Shown here piece by piece: positions 42,888 to 51,802 of a stretch of DNA of 63,771 bases. The DNA is from JABHIE01 sp964584805 (GTDB lineage: Bacteria; Planctomycetota; UBA1135): the NCBI GenBank assembly GCA_964584805.1, contig CAZPAY010000012.1, positions 1 through 63,771 of the forward strand, given 5' to 3'. The notes under the pieces were generated by a model that saw only the letters and a list, made by a program, of their open reading frames with translations, was not told the origin of the DNA and did not search any database. The translations under genes and the position numbers were made by a program. The stretch's first letter is position 1. Every line of letters begins with the position of its first letter.

Positions 42888-43901
42888 TTACTTGGTGATG
42901 CGGAATCGGTCGTGAATCCATAAATACTGCTCGGGCGCGGTCAGGATGGCACGCTCAAGTGCGCGATGCGTACGCTCACACAAGTCAAGCACCGCGGCAT
43001 CACTCGCCTCGCGACGCTCGCCGGCCGGCTCTACCCATTCAGCACCTACATGCCAATGGCTGTGCTTTTCTTTACGCGTGCACCACACAACGACAAGCGG
43101 TTTGCCCAGGCGAATCGCCATTTGTGCAGCAGCCCGCTCAGTCGGTGCGGGGCGCCCAAACCAATTTACATCAAGGGGGCGATGATGTGCGCTCTGGTCG
43201 GTCGCAAGCATCACGCAATGCCCCTCACTCAAATGCGCGACCATTTTGCGGACGGCCCCCTTGCGAGGGATGAGCTTATTCCCCCAACCGTGCCGGCCTC
43301 GCAATAAAGCCTCACCGACATAGTGGTTGTTGGGGAAACGCATTGGAAATGCAGGGTGCAAGCCCAACACACCCGCAACCGCGCCCATGATTTCAAATGC
43401 GCCGAGGTGGGCACCGATGAAAACCGTACCTTGGCCTCGCTGAGCCTCTAACAATTCTCGGGCGCCTTCTTCGAAAGTGATGCGCGGAAGCAAAGCCGAG
43501 CCATCGGGTGTAAGCCCGTCAACGGGCAGACTCGCTATGCCATCTGGCCGGACATGAACCGATTGCTCGTGCTGTGGGCCGCGCAGGCGATTCAGCACAA
43601 TCATGGTTTCGACAGCCGCGCGGCCAAGGTGACCGCATGATTTTTTGAGCACTGCGTCACGCTCGCGCGCGCTTAAATGCGGCATGGCTTGCTGCAAATG
43701 ATCTCGCCCAATCTTGCGACGGCGACCACTCAACCACGCAACGCGGCCAAGGGCATCGGCCATCGCCAAAACAAAGCCACTTGGCAAGAAACGCATCACC
43801 GCCAAAAACAAAAGAGTCGGCCTTGCAAGTACCCAGGGTACGAGCCCCGGCTTGTGCTTCCAGCGTTTGTGAATGAACTCGTGACGGAATTGACTTAACA
43901 C
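42888..43901 (-). CDS. LpxL/HtrB-like lipid A acyltransferase
   Basis: A 337-residue protein of the lysophospholipid acyltransferase family. A hydrophobic N-terminal segment (PTLLFLAVMRFLPSGFVLAM) precedes the catalytic HxxxxxE-type motif GAHLGAFEIMGAV. Also seen: NNHYVGEALLRGRHGWGNKL, GHCVMLATDQSAHH and FFGRPAPT-like WFGRPAPTERAAAQMA. It adds a secondary acyl chain to lipid A at the inner membrane. The start is probably GTG at 43901, overlapping the lpxK stop; the reading from 43931 would run deeper into lpxK. It lies between lpxK and hldE. Confidence 0.87.
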   Translation of the reverse strand: MLSQFRHEFIHKRWKHKPGLVPWVLARPTLLFLAVMRFLPSGFVLAMADALGRVAWLSGRRRKIGRDHLQQAMPHLSARERDAVLKKSCGHLGRAAVETMIVLNRLRGPQHEQSVHVRPDGIASLPVDGLTPDGSALLPRITFEEGARELLEAQRGQGTVFIGAHLGAFEIMGAVAGVLGLHPAFPMRFPNNHYVGEALLRGRHGWGNKLIPRKGAVRKMVAHLSEGHCVMLATDQSAHHRPLDVNWFGRPAPTERAAAQMAIRLGKPLVVVWCTRKEKHSHWHVGAEWVEPAGERREASDAAVLDLCERTHRALERAILTAPEQYLWIHDRFRITK

Positions 43902-44929
43902 GCGTCGCCCTCGGGGTCGATGGCGGCCCAAAGTGGCTCAATTTTTGAAGCGCGCACCGGTAATACGACATCATCGAGCATCTTGTCAATGGCTTCTGCG
44001 CCTTTTGTGAATCGCCAATCGACACGAACTTCGAACACATTCCCTAATGACCGCCCACGCAATTTAACCGCATCTTTTTCGGTGACCATCGTGGGTGTTT
44101 CGCCATCGAATATCTGAGTGTCAGCGTCAGCCCAAACCGCATGGTCTTTGAGCCAATGCGTGGATTCGACCTCAGCACCGGCGCTTTCCATCAAAGCCAA
44201 GAACGATGCTGGGTTTCCAATGCCCGCCGCCAATCGGACCTTCTTATCTCGGATCGACTCTTCAGGGATTGCCTCGCCGCCATCAAGCGGAGTGATCGCT
44301 GATAGGAAGACATCCCCCTCAATGCGGGGCTGAGTTTGGCCTGTAACGGAATCAATTTTCTGCCAGATTGAAGCCCGTGCGGAATCACTCCGTTGTGTGG
44401 CTCGTGTAACCACGATGACTTGCGCGCGCTTCAACGCACCTGCACTTTCACGAAACAAACCCGTGGGCAAACAAAAGCCAAAAGGGCGCGTCGCGTCAAT
44501 CAGTACGATGTCAAAATCCCGTGCAACGCGCAAATGCTGAAAGCCGTCATCGAGCAAGTAAACCTCTGGGGCAACATCTGCGCCAAGAGCGGCCAAGCGC
44601 CGCATGCCAGCCACGCGGTCGGCGCCCTCGGCGAGTGCGACATGGGGAAAGCGCGATTCGAGCATGCGCCCTTCATCGCCGCCATATCCACGCGACAAAA
44701 CACCGCAGCGTACAGCCCGTTTTTCGAGCTCTGCCAACACCCAAAACAAGAATGGAGTTTTACCTGTGCCGCCGGCAGAAATGTTTCCGATGCTCACCGT
44801 CGGACCGGCTGGATGAAATTGCTTCCGCCAACCTAGCCGAAAAGTTATGGCGCGCGTTTTCGAAACCAACCACCACAGCAAGGCCAATGGCGCAAGCAGC
44901 AATCGCAGAAGAGAAAGGGCGCCGAGCAA
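43895..44929 (-). CDS. lpxK: Tetraacyldisaccharide 4'-kinase
   Basis: A 344-residue enzyme that phosphorylates lipid A precursor at the 4' position on the inner membrane. The N-terminal membrane segment (LLGALSLLRLLLAPLALLWW) is followed by the P-loop SIGNISAGGTGKTPFLFWVL, then GVLSRGYGGDE, LLDDGFQHLRVARDFDIVLI and DATRPFGFCLP. The C-terminal part has ATP-grasp-like strands and MVTEKDAVKL. The start is uncertain: TTG 44929 lies close to the upstream stop, while longer readings overlap the upstream gene by up to 77 bases. Confidence 0.9.
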   Translation of the reverse strand: MLGALSLLRLLLAPLALLWWLVSKTRAITFRLGWRKQFHPAGPTVSIGNISAGGTGKTPFLFWVLAELEKRAVRCGVLSRGYGGDEGRMLESRFPHVALAEGADRVAGMRRLAALGADVAPEVYLLDDGFQHLRVARDFDIVLIDATRPFGFCLPTGLFRESAGALKRAQVIVVTRATQRSDSARASIWQKIDSVTGQTQPRIEGDVFLSAITPLDGGEAIPEESIRDKKVRLAAGIGNPASFLALMESAGAEVESTHWLKDHAVWADADTQIFDGETPTMVTEKDAVKLRGRSLGNVFEVRVDWRFTKGAEAIDKMLDDVVLPVRASKIEPLWAAIDPEGDAC

Positions 44930-44933
44930 GGAA

Positions 44934-46256
44934 TTATTTACGCGATTTAGGTTCCCACCAAGGTGTCGTTTGCATGGCGGCTCGCAATTCGGCCAAAGCA
45001 GCAGAGGCATCAGCCGGCCATTCCGTTTCAGCTGAATTGAGCAAATTCACATTTTCTGCAGGGTCATTTCTCAAATCAAAAAACAACTCAACATCTTTCA
45101 ACAAATCATGATGCAAACTAAATCGCTCTCCCTCTAAACGGCGAATGCGCACAAATTTATCTTGATGGTCTTGGCGAATCGGGACGAAATCGACCTCGCT
45201 TTGCTCAAACTTATGTGACACACGAGCGGGCTGCTCTATGCCAATGGCACTCACGAGCAGAGGGAAAATATCAAGCTGACTACGACCCGTTTGCCATTGT
45301 GGTGGAACGGGAGCACCGGATGGCATCCGCACAATCATGGGCAAACTTGTCTGCTCAGGGTGAAGGGTCGTTGTATGACCGATATGACCGCGCTCGGCCA
45401 ACTCTTCGCCGTGATCGGAAGTCATGACAAACAAAGTGTCTTCCCATTGGCCAGACTCTTTCAGGAATTCAACAAATCGGCCGATTTCATCATCGACGAC
45501 GCGAATTTCTTCGTCGTAGAAAGCGCTCATTTGCGCACGGTCAGCCGCCGTGGCCGTTTCAGCATGCTCACGCAACACTTCAACGGGCAACTCCGATTTC
45601 ACCCAACCTTGATAATCATCATTTTGCCAATCATATTTTTCATGATCGACATACGCAGTGTGTGGGTCAAAATAATGCAAGACCAGCAGCCACGGCTCAT
45701 CCGCGGGCAAACTCTTTACCCAATCCATCCCGCCTTGCGTCACCGAAGCCGCCGAAGAGCCCTCATGTGGGTGCTTCATCTCAACCGGTGAATCGTCATA
45801 AACATCAAACCCTCGATAAAAACCATTGCGCCTCATTTTGATGAGCAAAAAATTACTCATCACACATGCCGTGGAATAACCGGCATCTTGATAAACCGTG
45901 CCGAGAGTGCGTCGCTGCGTCAATCGCGAATACAAACCCGTCAATCGCATCACATCGTGCTCGCGCGGCGCCAAACCGGTAAACAAAGTCGCCATGCTAG
46001 GCATCGTCCAGGAAGTAACACCAACCATTTGCGGCCATGCAGCACCCTCTGCGGCAATGGCATCCAGGACAGGCGTTGTCGGCCGCGCCTCATAGCCGTA
46101 AACGCCCATATGATCTTTGCGCAAGGTATCCACCACGACAAAGACGACATGCTTAGGTGGGTCGACACGGACGGCCTCCGGCTCAGCCCGCCCGCACCCC
46201 ACTGCCGAGAATGAGCTCAGAACTAGCAGGCAAACGAAAGAAGAATTGCGCGCCAT
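44934..46256 (-). CDS. Alkaline-phosphatase-superfamily (sulfatase-fold) lipoprotein without the FGly cysteine
   Basis: A 440-residue protein. ATG at 46256 gives a lipoprotein signal (MARNSSFVCLLVLSSFSAVG, lipobox AVGC). The metal motif VVDTLRKDHMGVYGYEARPT begins the fold, and TSDHGEELAERGHIGH supplies the second metal set. The usual C/S-x-P-x-R formylglycine site is TSWTMPSMATLFTG, with Thr84 in the nucleophile position. A Thr nucleophile is known from phosphoethanolamine-transferase-type members (EptA), so phosphoester or phosphotransfer chemistry is more likely than sulfate hydrolysis. It sits between tnaA and lpxK in an LPS-gene run, so lipid A modification is an attractive inference. 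Confidence 0.82.
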   Translation of the reverse strand: MARNSSFVCLLVLSSFSAVGCGRAEPEAVRVDPPKHVVFVVVDTLRKDHMGVYGYEARPTTPVLDAIAAEGAAWPQMVGVTSWTMPSMATLFTGLAPREHDVMRLTGLYSRLTQRRTLGTVYQDAGYSTACVMSNFLLIKMRRNGFYRGFDVYDDSPVEMKHPHEGSSAASVTQGGMDWVKSLPADEPWLLVLHYFDPHTAYVDHEKYDWQNDDYQGWVKSELPVEVLREHAETATAADRAQMSAFYDEEIRVVDDEIGRFVEFLKESGQWEDTLFVMTSDHGEELAERGHIGHTTTLHPEQTSLPMIVRMPSGAPVPPQWQTGRSQLDIFPLLVSAIGIEQPARVSHKFEQSEVDFVPIRQDHQDKFVRIRRLEGERFSLHHDLLKDVELFFDLRNDPAENVNLLNSAETEWPADASAALAELRAAMQTTPWWEPKSRK

Positions 46257-46266
46257 AGCTGGAATC

Positions 46267-47664
46267 TTAGGCCAGTGGATCATGACCAATCGGCTCAAAG
46301 CCGCAAGTAAAGTGCCGCAACGCAGGCGGCTCGTCGCAAATACGATAGCCAATAAGTGATTCACGATTTTCAAAAACATAGCGCACACCCTCAATCACAT
46401 AATCCATATGAGATTGCGTGTAAACACGGCGAGGGATGGCCATCCGCACCAAATCCATGGGGCTTGGGTTTTGTAAACCGTCGGCGCGGGTTGAGCCAAA
46501 CATGACGGTGCCAATTTCGCACGCGCGAACGCCTGCCTCAAGGAAGAGCGCGATGCTCACTGATTGCCCCGGTAACTCAGCTGGGTCTAAATGTTCGGCA
46601 AAAGCTCGGCCATCGAGATAAACCGCGTGCCCACCAGCAGGACGCAGCAGCGGCACACCGGCCTCATCAAGCGCGCGCCAAACGTATTCGGTGCTGGCGA
46701 TGCGGTATTCGAGGTAACGCTCATCAAGAATCTCAACTAAGCCAACCGCTAGGGCCTCAAGGTCGCGCCCAGCCAAGCCACCATAAGTCGGGAAGCCCTC
46801 AGTCAGAATCAGCATATTGCGGCAATCCCCGAGCCACTCTTCGCTGTTCATGGCAAGAAAACCACCAATGTTGCCAAAGCCATCTTTCTTTGCCGACATC
46901 ATTGCCCCATCACAAAGGCGGAACATCTCTTCGGAAATTTCGCGCGGCGTGCGGTCACTTTGACCGGGTTCGCGCATCTTGATGAACCATGCATTTTCAG
47001 CAAAACGCGCACAGTCTAAAAAGAGAGGGATGTCAAACTGCTTTAACAGGTCTCGCAAGCCACGGATATTTTCCAATGATACCGGCTGACCACCGCCTGA
47101 ATTATTCGTCACCGTCAGCACAAAAACCGGAACGCTTTCATGATGGCTCTCGAGCCATGCGCCAAGCCTATCCAAGTCGACATTGCCCTTAAACGGATGC
47201 TCGCTTGATGGGTCAAGCCCCTCGGGAATCACGAAATCAAGCGCCTCGGCACCCGTGAATTCAACATTAGCACGAGTCGTGTCAAAGTGAGTATTGCTCG
47301 GAATCACCTTGCCAGGCCCGCCAATCGCCGTGAACAAAATCTTTTCCGATGCACGACCTTGATGCGTTGGAATGATGTGGGTCATCCCAGTCAAATCCTT
47401 GAGCACTTTTTCAAAGCGCAAAAATGAGCGCGAGCCAGCGTACGACTCATCGCCCCGCATGACACCCGCCCACTGCTCTTGGCTCATCGCACCCGTGCCA
47501 GAATCGGTCAGCAAGTCGACCGTGATATCGGCGGCACGAACGGAAAAAAGATTAAAACTCGCCTTGCGCAGGGCCTCGGCCCGCGATTGGCGAGTCAAAA
47601 TCGGCAAAGGTTCGACGACCTTAACTCGGAAGGGCTCAATGATGGTTTTTGCTTGGAATGCCAT
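46267..47664 (-). CDS. tnaA: Tryptophanase
   Basis: A 465-residue PLP enzyme of the tryptophanase/tyrosine phenol-lyase family. It has DLLTDSGTGAMSQEQWAGVM, RGDESYAGSRSF, HIIPTHQGRASEK, the PLP lysine in MSAKKDGFGNIGG (about Lys257) and EGFPTYGGLAGRD. The substrate-site region VRACEIGTVMFGS aligns with E. coli TnaA VEIG rather than the ERG (Arg381) of tyrosine phenol-lyase, and LDCARFAENAWFIK also matches TnaA. It should cleave tryptophan to indole, pyruvate and ammonia. ATG at 47664 is preferred; frames to 47940 run into the divergent gene. No tnaC-like leader fits into the 58-base upstream gap. Confidence 0.9.
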   Translation of the reverse strand: MAFQAKTIIEPFRVKVVEPLPILTRQSRAEALRKASFNLFSVRAADITVDLLTDSGTGAMSQEQWAGVMRGDESYAGSRSFLRFEKVLKDLTGMTHIIPTHQGRASEKILFTAIGGPGKVIPSNTHFDTTRANVEFTGAEALDFVIPEGLDPSSEHPFKGNVDLDRLGAWLESHHESVPVFVLTVTNNSGGGQPVSLENIRGLRDLLKQFDIPLFLDCARFAENAWFIKMREPGQSDRTPREISEEMFRLCDGAMMSAKKDGFGNIGGFLAMNSEEWLGDCRNMLILTEGFPTYGGLAGRDLEALAVGLVEILDERYLEYRIASTEYVWRALDEAGVPLLRPAGGHAVYLDGRAFAEHLDPAELPGQSVSIALFLEAGVRACEIGTVMFGSTRADGLQNPSPMDLVRMAIPRRVYTQSHMDYVIEGVRYVFENRESLIGYRICDEPPALRHFTCGFEPIGHDPLA

Positions 47665-47722
47665 GACATTTCGGCGGACGGCACCCGGCCATCCGCATGG
47701 GCTATATGTTACCCTAGCCTTC

Positions 47723-49015
47723 ATGAAGCCCTCTTCAAACGCAGACGCAGACCACCTCGATTCTGCACTCCTGTATTTGAGCAATGAGCCGGAAACGCTG
47801 GCCTTTTTGCTTGGTTGGTGTCTACCGCCTGCTGTCATCAAGGTCTGCCTAAAAGCGGGTCGCCGCAAACTGCCCCCGCGACACCCCAACCCCGCTCTTT
47901 TTCTTGCTGAGCAATTGGGGTCGCGGGCGGGTTCACGCACGAAATCCGTAAAATCACTACTTGACTCATTGCCAGAAGAAAAGCCCTGTCCTCACAAATG
48001 GGTCACCAAGAAAAATATCGAGTTGATTCACCCAAATGCGTTTTTCAGCGGCTTGCGCGCCAAACTCATTTCCAAAGAACTTGATGACTGGAAAATTGCG
48101 GCCAATTGGATTGCTGATTGTGGCAACACCTATCCACCCGCACCCGACTCAACGGAAGAAACGCAACGGAAAAGTGAATCGGCCGCCGAAAAAAAATCGG
48201 CCGTAGCCGCTAAAGAAAACAAAAAACTTGAGAAAGAAAAGCTCAATTTAGAGCAACGCCTCACTCAAGCGCAAAAGAAAATTGCTGACAGTGCTGAGCA
48301 ACTGGGCCGCGAGCACAAACGCCGCGCGGAGTTGCGTGAAGAAATCGCACAACTTCAAGTCGAGCTACACGACGAGCGCACGCGGGCGAACACCCTGAAG
48401 AAAAAAATAAGTCGTGCTAATTCCAGCAGCGATCGCGAAAGCCATCTGTCTGAAGCACTTGAATCCGCGCAGCACCGGGTCGCCATCCTGCAGAAGAAAT
48501 TCGACCTCACTCACGAAGAGAGGGACGACCTCCGTAGTGTTCTGGAAGACTATGACAAATTCCGGGATTTACCTGAGGAAGTCATCACCACTTTCCGAGG
48601 TCGGCCGTTGCTTGCCGAAGAACAGCGCGTCCAAGAAACGCTTGCGGCGCGAAAGGGCTCTGGAGGCAAGCAATTGCGCATTTTGGTGGTAGGCGGCGGC
48701 GAACCTCAACATCGACACCAAGACAAGTTGATGGAATATGCCGACGAGTTAGGCATCTCAACAGAGTGGCGCATGGCCGAGTATCAATCTTGGCATAAAG
48801 AGATGTCAAAACTGCAAGATGATATGCGTAACCATTTTGACGGGCTCATCATCCTGCACTGGAATCGCACGACCTTCACACGCAAGTGCCGCGAAATTTG
48901 CAGCAAAGAAAATCGCCTTGATTTCACTTGCCACTATGAAGGCTTCAGCAATCTCCGCGAGACAATGGTGAAATTGCTTGAGCAGCTCGTCCAAAAAGAA
49001 ACACCGCCGACTTAA
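47723..49015 (+). CDS. Coiled-coil protein with C-terminal DUF2325-like domain
   Basis: A 430-residue protein. The N-terminal region (about 1-130) is mixed, with AFLLGWCLPPAVIKVCLKAG. A coiled-coil or helical region (about 145-285) is rich in Lys/Glu. The C-terminal domain (about 320-425) reads RILVVGGGEPQHRHQDKL, FDGLIILHWNRTTFTRKCRE and TCHYEGFSNLRETMVKLLEQ, a Rossmann-like DUF2325 pattern. DUF2325 proteins are uncharacterised and often occur beside regulatory or defence genes. It is divergent from tnaA (58-base gap). ATG at 47723 is chosen because upstream in-frame sequence overlaps tnaA antisense. The function is unknown. Confidence 0.78.
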   Translation: MKPSSNADADHLDSALLYLSNEPETLAFLLGWCLPPAVIKVCLKAGRRKLPPRHPNPALFLAEQLGSRAGSRTKSVKSLLDSLPEEKPCPHKWVTKKNIELIHPNAFFSGLRAKLISKELDDWKIAANWIADCGNTYPPAPDSTEETQRKSESAAEKKSAVAAKENKKLEKEKLNLEQRLTQAQKKIADSAEQLGREHKRRAELREEIAQLQVELHDERTRANTLKKKISRANSSSDRESHLSEALESAQHRVAILQKKFDLTHEERDDLRSVLEDYDKFRDLPEEVITTFRGRPLLAEEQRVQETLAARKGSGGKQLRILVVGGGEPQHRHQDKLMEYADELGISTEWRMAEYQSWHKEMSKLQDDMRNHFDGLIILHWNRTTFTRKCREICSKENRLDFTCHYEGFSNLRETMVKLLEQLVQKETPPT

Positions 49016-49027
49016 TAGTCGGCGGTG
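49002..49027 (-). terminator. Terminator hairpin for rpoZ, overlapping the DUF2325-gene stop codon
   Basis: CACCGCCGACT pairs perfectly with AGTCGGCGGTG (11 bp, loop of 4 bases containing the TAA stop of the plus-strand gene). On the minus strand it is followed by TTTCTTTTTGG, a U-tract. It should therefore stop rpoZ transcription; on the plus strand there is no T-run. Confidence 0.7.
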
Positions 49028-49057
49028 CACCTGAGCCAGGGGGCCCAAAGAGTCAAC

Positions 49058-49282
49058 CTAGAGTGTTGGCTTTTCTTCGACCTCAGGGTCTTTGAGATCG
49101 AGGAGACCGCGCTTGATTTCGATTAGCGCAATCTCGATTGGGTTATCGATGCCCTCTAGCTCGGCATCGAAAAGTGGAGCATCGCCGCGCACGAGTGAGC
49201 GGATGCGTTTTTGAATGAGCACGGTGCGCTCATAAGAGCCCTGGACGTAAAGTTGAAGGCGTTGGGGAAGGGATTGTTCCAT
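49058..49282 (-). CDS. rpoZ: RNA polymerase omega subunit
   Basis: A 74-residue protein starting MEQSLPQRLQLYVQGSYERT. It has the RpoZ pattern: VLIQKRIRSLVRGD and PIEIALIEIKRGLLDLKD, matching the 'a..A..ia.g....V.iAl.Ei..g.i' signature. Short omega subunits assist RNAP assembly. A longer reading would add an upstream leader that overlaps the divergent radical SAM gene; I reject it. It is followed by a hairpin terminator. The family call is reasonable but the protein is small. Confidence 0.75.
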   Translation of the reverse strand: MEQSLPQRLQLYVQGSYERTVLIQKRIRSLVRGDAPLFDAELEGIDNPIEIALIEIKRGLLDLKDPEVEEKPTL

Positions 49283-49389
49283 GTTGCTGTCACCTTGAGC
49301 GGCGGGAACGCGCAAAAGGGCCGCACAGTTTACCTTTTCAACCGAAATCCCGTCAAGGGAAAGGGCTGACGCTTTTAGGATAATCGCCT

Positions 49390-51360
49390 GTGAATGCCAC
49401 CCCACCCACGCTCGACCCCATTTCTTGGGGAAATTTGCTGCGCCGTGTGCAGATGCCTGGTCGCTATATTGGCGGGGAAGTCAATCAAACCGTGAAAGAC
49501 TCGACCGATGTCGACACGCGATGGGCCTTAATCTACCCGGATGTTTACGAAATTGGTATGCCGCACCAAGGGCTGCGCATCCTTTACCACTGCCTCAATG
49601 ATCAAAAGGGCATCTGGGCCGAGCGCTGTTTCACCCCTTGGCATGACATGGAGGCCGTTTTGCGAAACAACGAGATCCCTCTGTGCACTCTTGAGTCACA
49701 AACTCCTCTCAGGGAACTGGATGTCATTGGATTCACTCTGCAGACCGAGCTGAATTACACCAATCTGCTCACGACGCTCGATTTGGGTGGCATCCCTGTG
49801 TTGGCAAATGAGCGCACAATGGATGACCCGCTGGTTGTGGCAGGTGGCGCCGGGGTTTTAAATCCCGAGCCATTGGCGGATTTTGTGGACCTCTTTTTCC
49901 TGGGTGATGGCGAAGAATCGGTTGTGGCATTCAGCCGCGTGCTGGCTGAGTTACGGCCGGATTTTCCAGACAGCGCCTCCCGGCGAGATTTACTACGCGC
50001 ACTAGTGGAGCGCTGCCCTTTCTTGTACGCGCCTTGTTTCTGGGAACCGACCTTCAGCGGGCCGGCACTTGAATCCATGACGCCACTTGATGGCGTGCAA
50101 ACACCGCGTCGAGCCATCGTGTACGACCTTGAAAATGCGCCTTACCCGACAACACCCGTCTTACCATCGGTACGCACAATTCATGATCGCATTACGATTG
50201 AGATTATGCGTGGTTGCGTCGAAGGTTGTCGCTTCTGCCAGGCAGGCATGGAAAAACGGCCTCAGCGATTTCGCTCACCTGAGCGCATTCTTGAAATCGC
50301 GCGAGCGTCCTATCGCAACACGGGCTTTAATGAAATTGGGCTAACCTCACTTTCATCGAGCGACCACCCTGAAATTCTACGCATCATTGATGTGCTCAAT
50401 CGTGAATTTCAATCACAGCGAGTGAGCATCGCATTGCCAAGTTTAAGGGTCAATGACGAGCTTGAGGCCGTGGTCACGCGTAGCTCAGACGTGCGCAAAC
50501 ATGGCCTCACTTTAGCGCCCGAGGTCGCAACAGATCGACTCCGACAAATCATCAACAAGGGAATTAAAGATGATGATTTATTTCAAGGTGCCCATATGGC
50601 CTGGAAATTAGGGTATACCAAAATGAAACTCTATTTCATGATGGGCATTCCGAGCGAAACAAGCGACGATTTACTTGGCATCGTCAAGATGGCCGAGCGC
50701 GTTTCCTACGAGCGCAAAAATGCCGGTTGCGGTGGCGCAGGCCAGGTCAAAGCTGCGGTTTCGACTTTCATCCCTAAGGCACTCACCCCCTTCCAGTGGC
50801 ATGCTCAGCGTCGTCCTGAATGGGTGCGAGATACGCAAAAGCAATTATGGGATTGGCAGAAATTGCGTGCGGTAAAAATCCAATGCCACACATCCGGCGA
50901 ATCGTTAATTGAAGGTTATCTCTCAAGAGCCGACCGTCGCGCGGGTGCCGTCATCCTGAGCGCTTGGAAAGCCGGCGCGCGCTTTGATGCATGGTCTCGT
51001 GAATTCCGCCTTGAATGCTGGCAAAAAGCTTGGGATGAACACGGCTACACCCCCGAAGAGACTTGCTATCGCGACCGCCCCATGGATGAAGTTTTCCCAT
51101 GGGATCATCTCGACCTTGGTGTCACCCGCGCGTACCTTGAAAAAGAGTGGAAGCGCGCACTCGATGCTGAGTTAACCGACCATTGTCAAACGGGCTCTTG
51201 CTCAACTTGCGGCGTGGGCGCCAATCTTTGCGTCGATATCAAGGCGCTAGCTGGGCTTGAGAAATACGCTAAACCAAAGCTCATTAAACGAGCTCAAGGC
51301 AATCCGCTGTTTGCGCTAGGCGAGTTGGACAACTTGCTAGAACCACAAGCACCCCGCTAA
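49390..51360 (+). CDS. TIGR03960-type B12-binding radical SAM protein
   Basis: A 656-residue protein. The N-terminal B12-binding-like region (about 35-190) includes RWALIYPDVYEIGMPHQGLR and GFTLQTELNYTNLLTTLDLG. The radical SAM core (about 240-480) has the CxxxCxxC cluster RGCVEGCRFCQAG (Cys276, Cys280, Cys283). The C-terminal part includes SFIPKALTPFQWHAQ and QTGSCSTCGVGANLC, a Cys-rich tail. This family (TIGR03960) usually lies next to a TIGR03936 (DUF2344) gene, which is absent here. Its substrate is unknown. It starts with GTG at 49390; the rpoZ gene is divergent. Confidence 0.88.
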   Translation: MNATPPTLDPISWGNLLRRVQMPGRYIGGEVNQTVKDSTDVDTRWALIYPDVYEIGMPHQGLRILYHCLNDQKGIWAERCFTPWHDMEAVLRNNEIPLCTLESQTPLRELDVIGFTLQTELNYTNLLTTLDLGGIPVLANERTMDDPLVVAGGAGVLNPEPLADFVDLFFLGDGEESVVAFSRVLAELRPDFPDSASRRDLLRALVERCPFLYAPCFWEPTFSGPALESMTPLDGVQTPRRAIVYDLENAPYPTTPVLPSVRTIHDRITIEIMRGCVEGCRFCQAGMEKRPQRFRSPERILEIARASYRNTGFNEIGLTSLSSSDHPEILRIIDVLNREFQSQRVSIALPSLRVNDELEAVVTRSSDVRKHGLTLAPEVATDRLRQIINKGIKDDDLFQGAHMAWKLGYTKMKLYFMMGIPSETSDDLLGIVKMAERVSYERKNAGCGGAGQVKAAVSTFIPKALTPFQWHAQRRPEWVRDTQKQLWDWQKLRAVKIQCHTSGESLIEGYLSRADRRAGAVILSAWKAGARFDAWSREFRLECWQKAWDEHGYTPEETCYRDRPMDEVFPWDHLDLGVTRAYLEKEWKRALDAELTDHCQTGSCSTCGVGANLCVDIKALAGLEKYAKPKLIKRAQGNPLFALGELDNLLEPQAPR

Positions 51361-51362
51361 CT

Positions 51363-51782
51363 CTAAGCGCTTAACGCACGAAACAGAAGAGCGGCTTCCG
51401 CCCAATCTGTAAAGCGTGCTTCAGCCCCGGGCAAAGGCGCTTGCCCCTCGTGGCATGCCTGCAACAGAGGCAACCCTGCATCTTGCGCCGCGCGCAAATC
51501 TGCCGGGTGATCCCCCAATGCTATTCCAATCCCGTGTTGGGCCCGTAGGCTAGAAAAAGCAGGGGCCTTATCATCAACACCGAAAATTCCATCAACATCA
51601 AGGCCCGTGCGCTGGACATCATCGGCAATCTGCTTTTGGGAAGCATGGCTCACGATAAAAACCAGAATGCCTGCCGATCGCCATTGGTCAATCACCTCTG
51701 AAGCACCGCGGTACATGGCTTCTCCAAAGAAAGGCACGACGGTGCCATTCCAGTCAATTGCGACAAAAACAGGTGCGGCCAT
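51363..51782 (-). CDS. HAD-superfamily hydrolase-like protein
   Basis: A 139-residue small HAD protein without a cap of its own. Motif I is AIDWNGTVVPF, with Asn where most phosphatases have the second Asp (DxD). Motif II is IVSHAS and motif III/IV has GDHPADLRAAQDAG. The start at 51782 is chosen because a longer frame (to 51836) would enter the porin gene. The Asn may alter catalysis. It lies 20 bases after the porin stop on the same strand. Substrate unknown; it could act on a sugar or nucleotide phosphate. Confidence 0.72.
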   Translation of the reverse strand: MAAPVFVAIDWNGTVVPFFGEAMYRGASEVIDQWRSAGILVFIVSHASQKQIADDVQRTGLDVDGIFGVDDKAPAFSSLRAQHGIGIALGDHPADLRAAQDAGLPLLQACHEGQAPLPGAEARFTDWAEAALLFRALSA

Positions 51783-51802
51783 GAATCGATTCGCAACCCA
51801 AG

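Noticed and set aside
47372..47722. Upstream extension of the DUF2325 gene
   Set aside because: It is antisense to the tnaA start region and has no domain; the ATG at 47723 fits.
47665..47722. TnaC-type leader peptide before tnaA
   Set aside because: The 58-base gap is too short for a leader with a Trp codon and a rho site, and no such peptide is visible.
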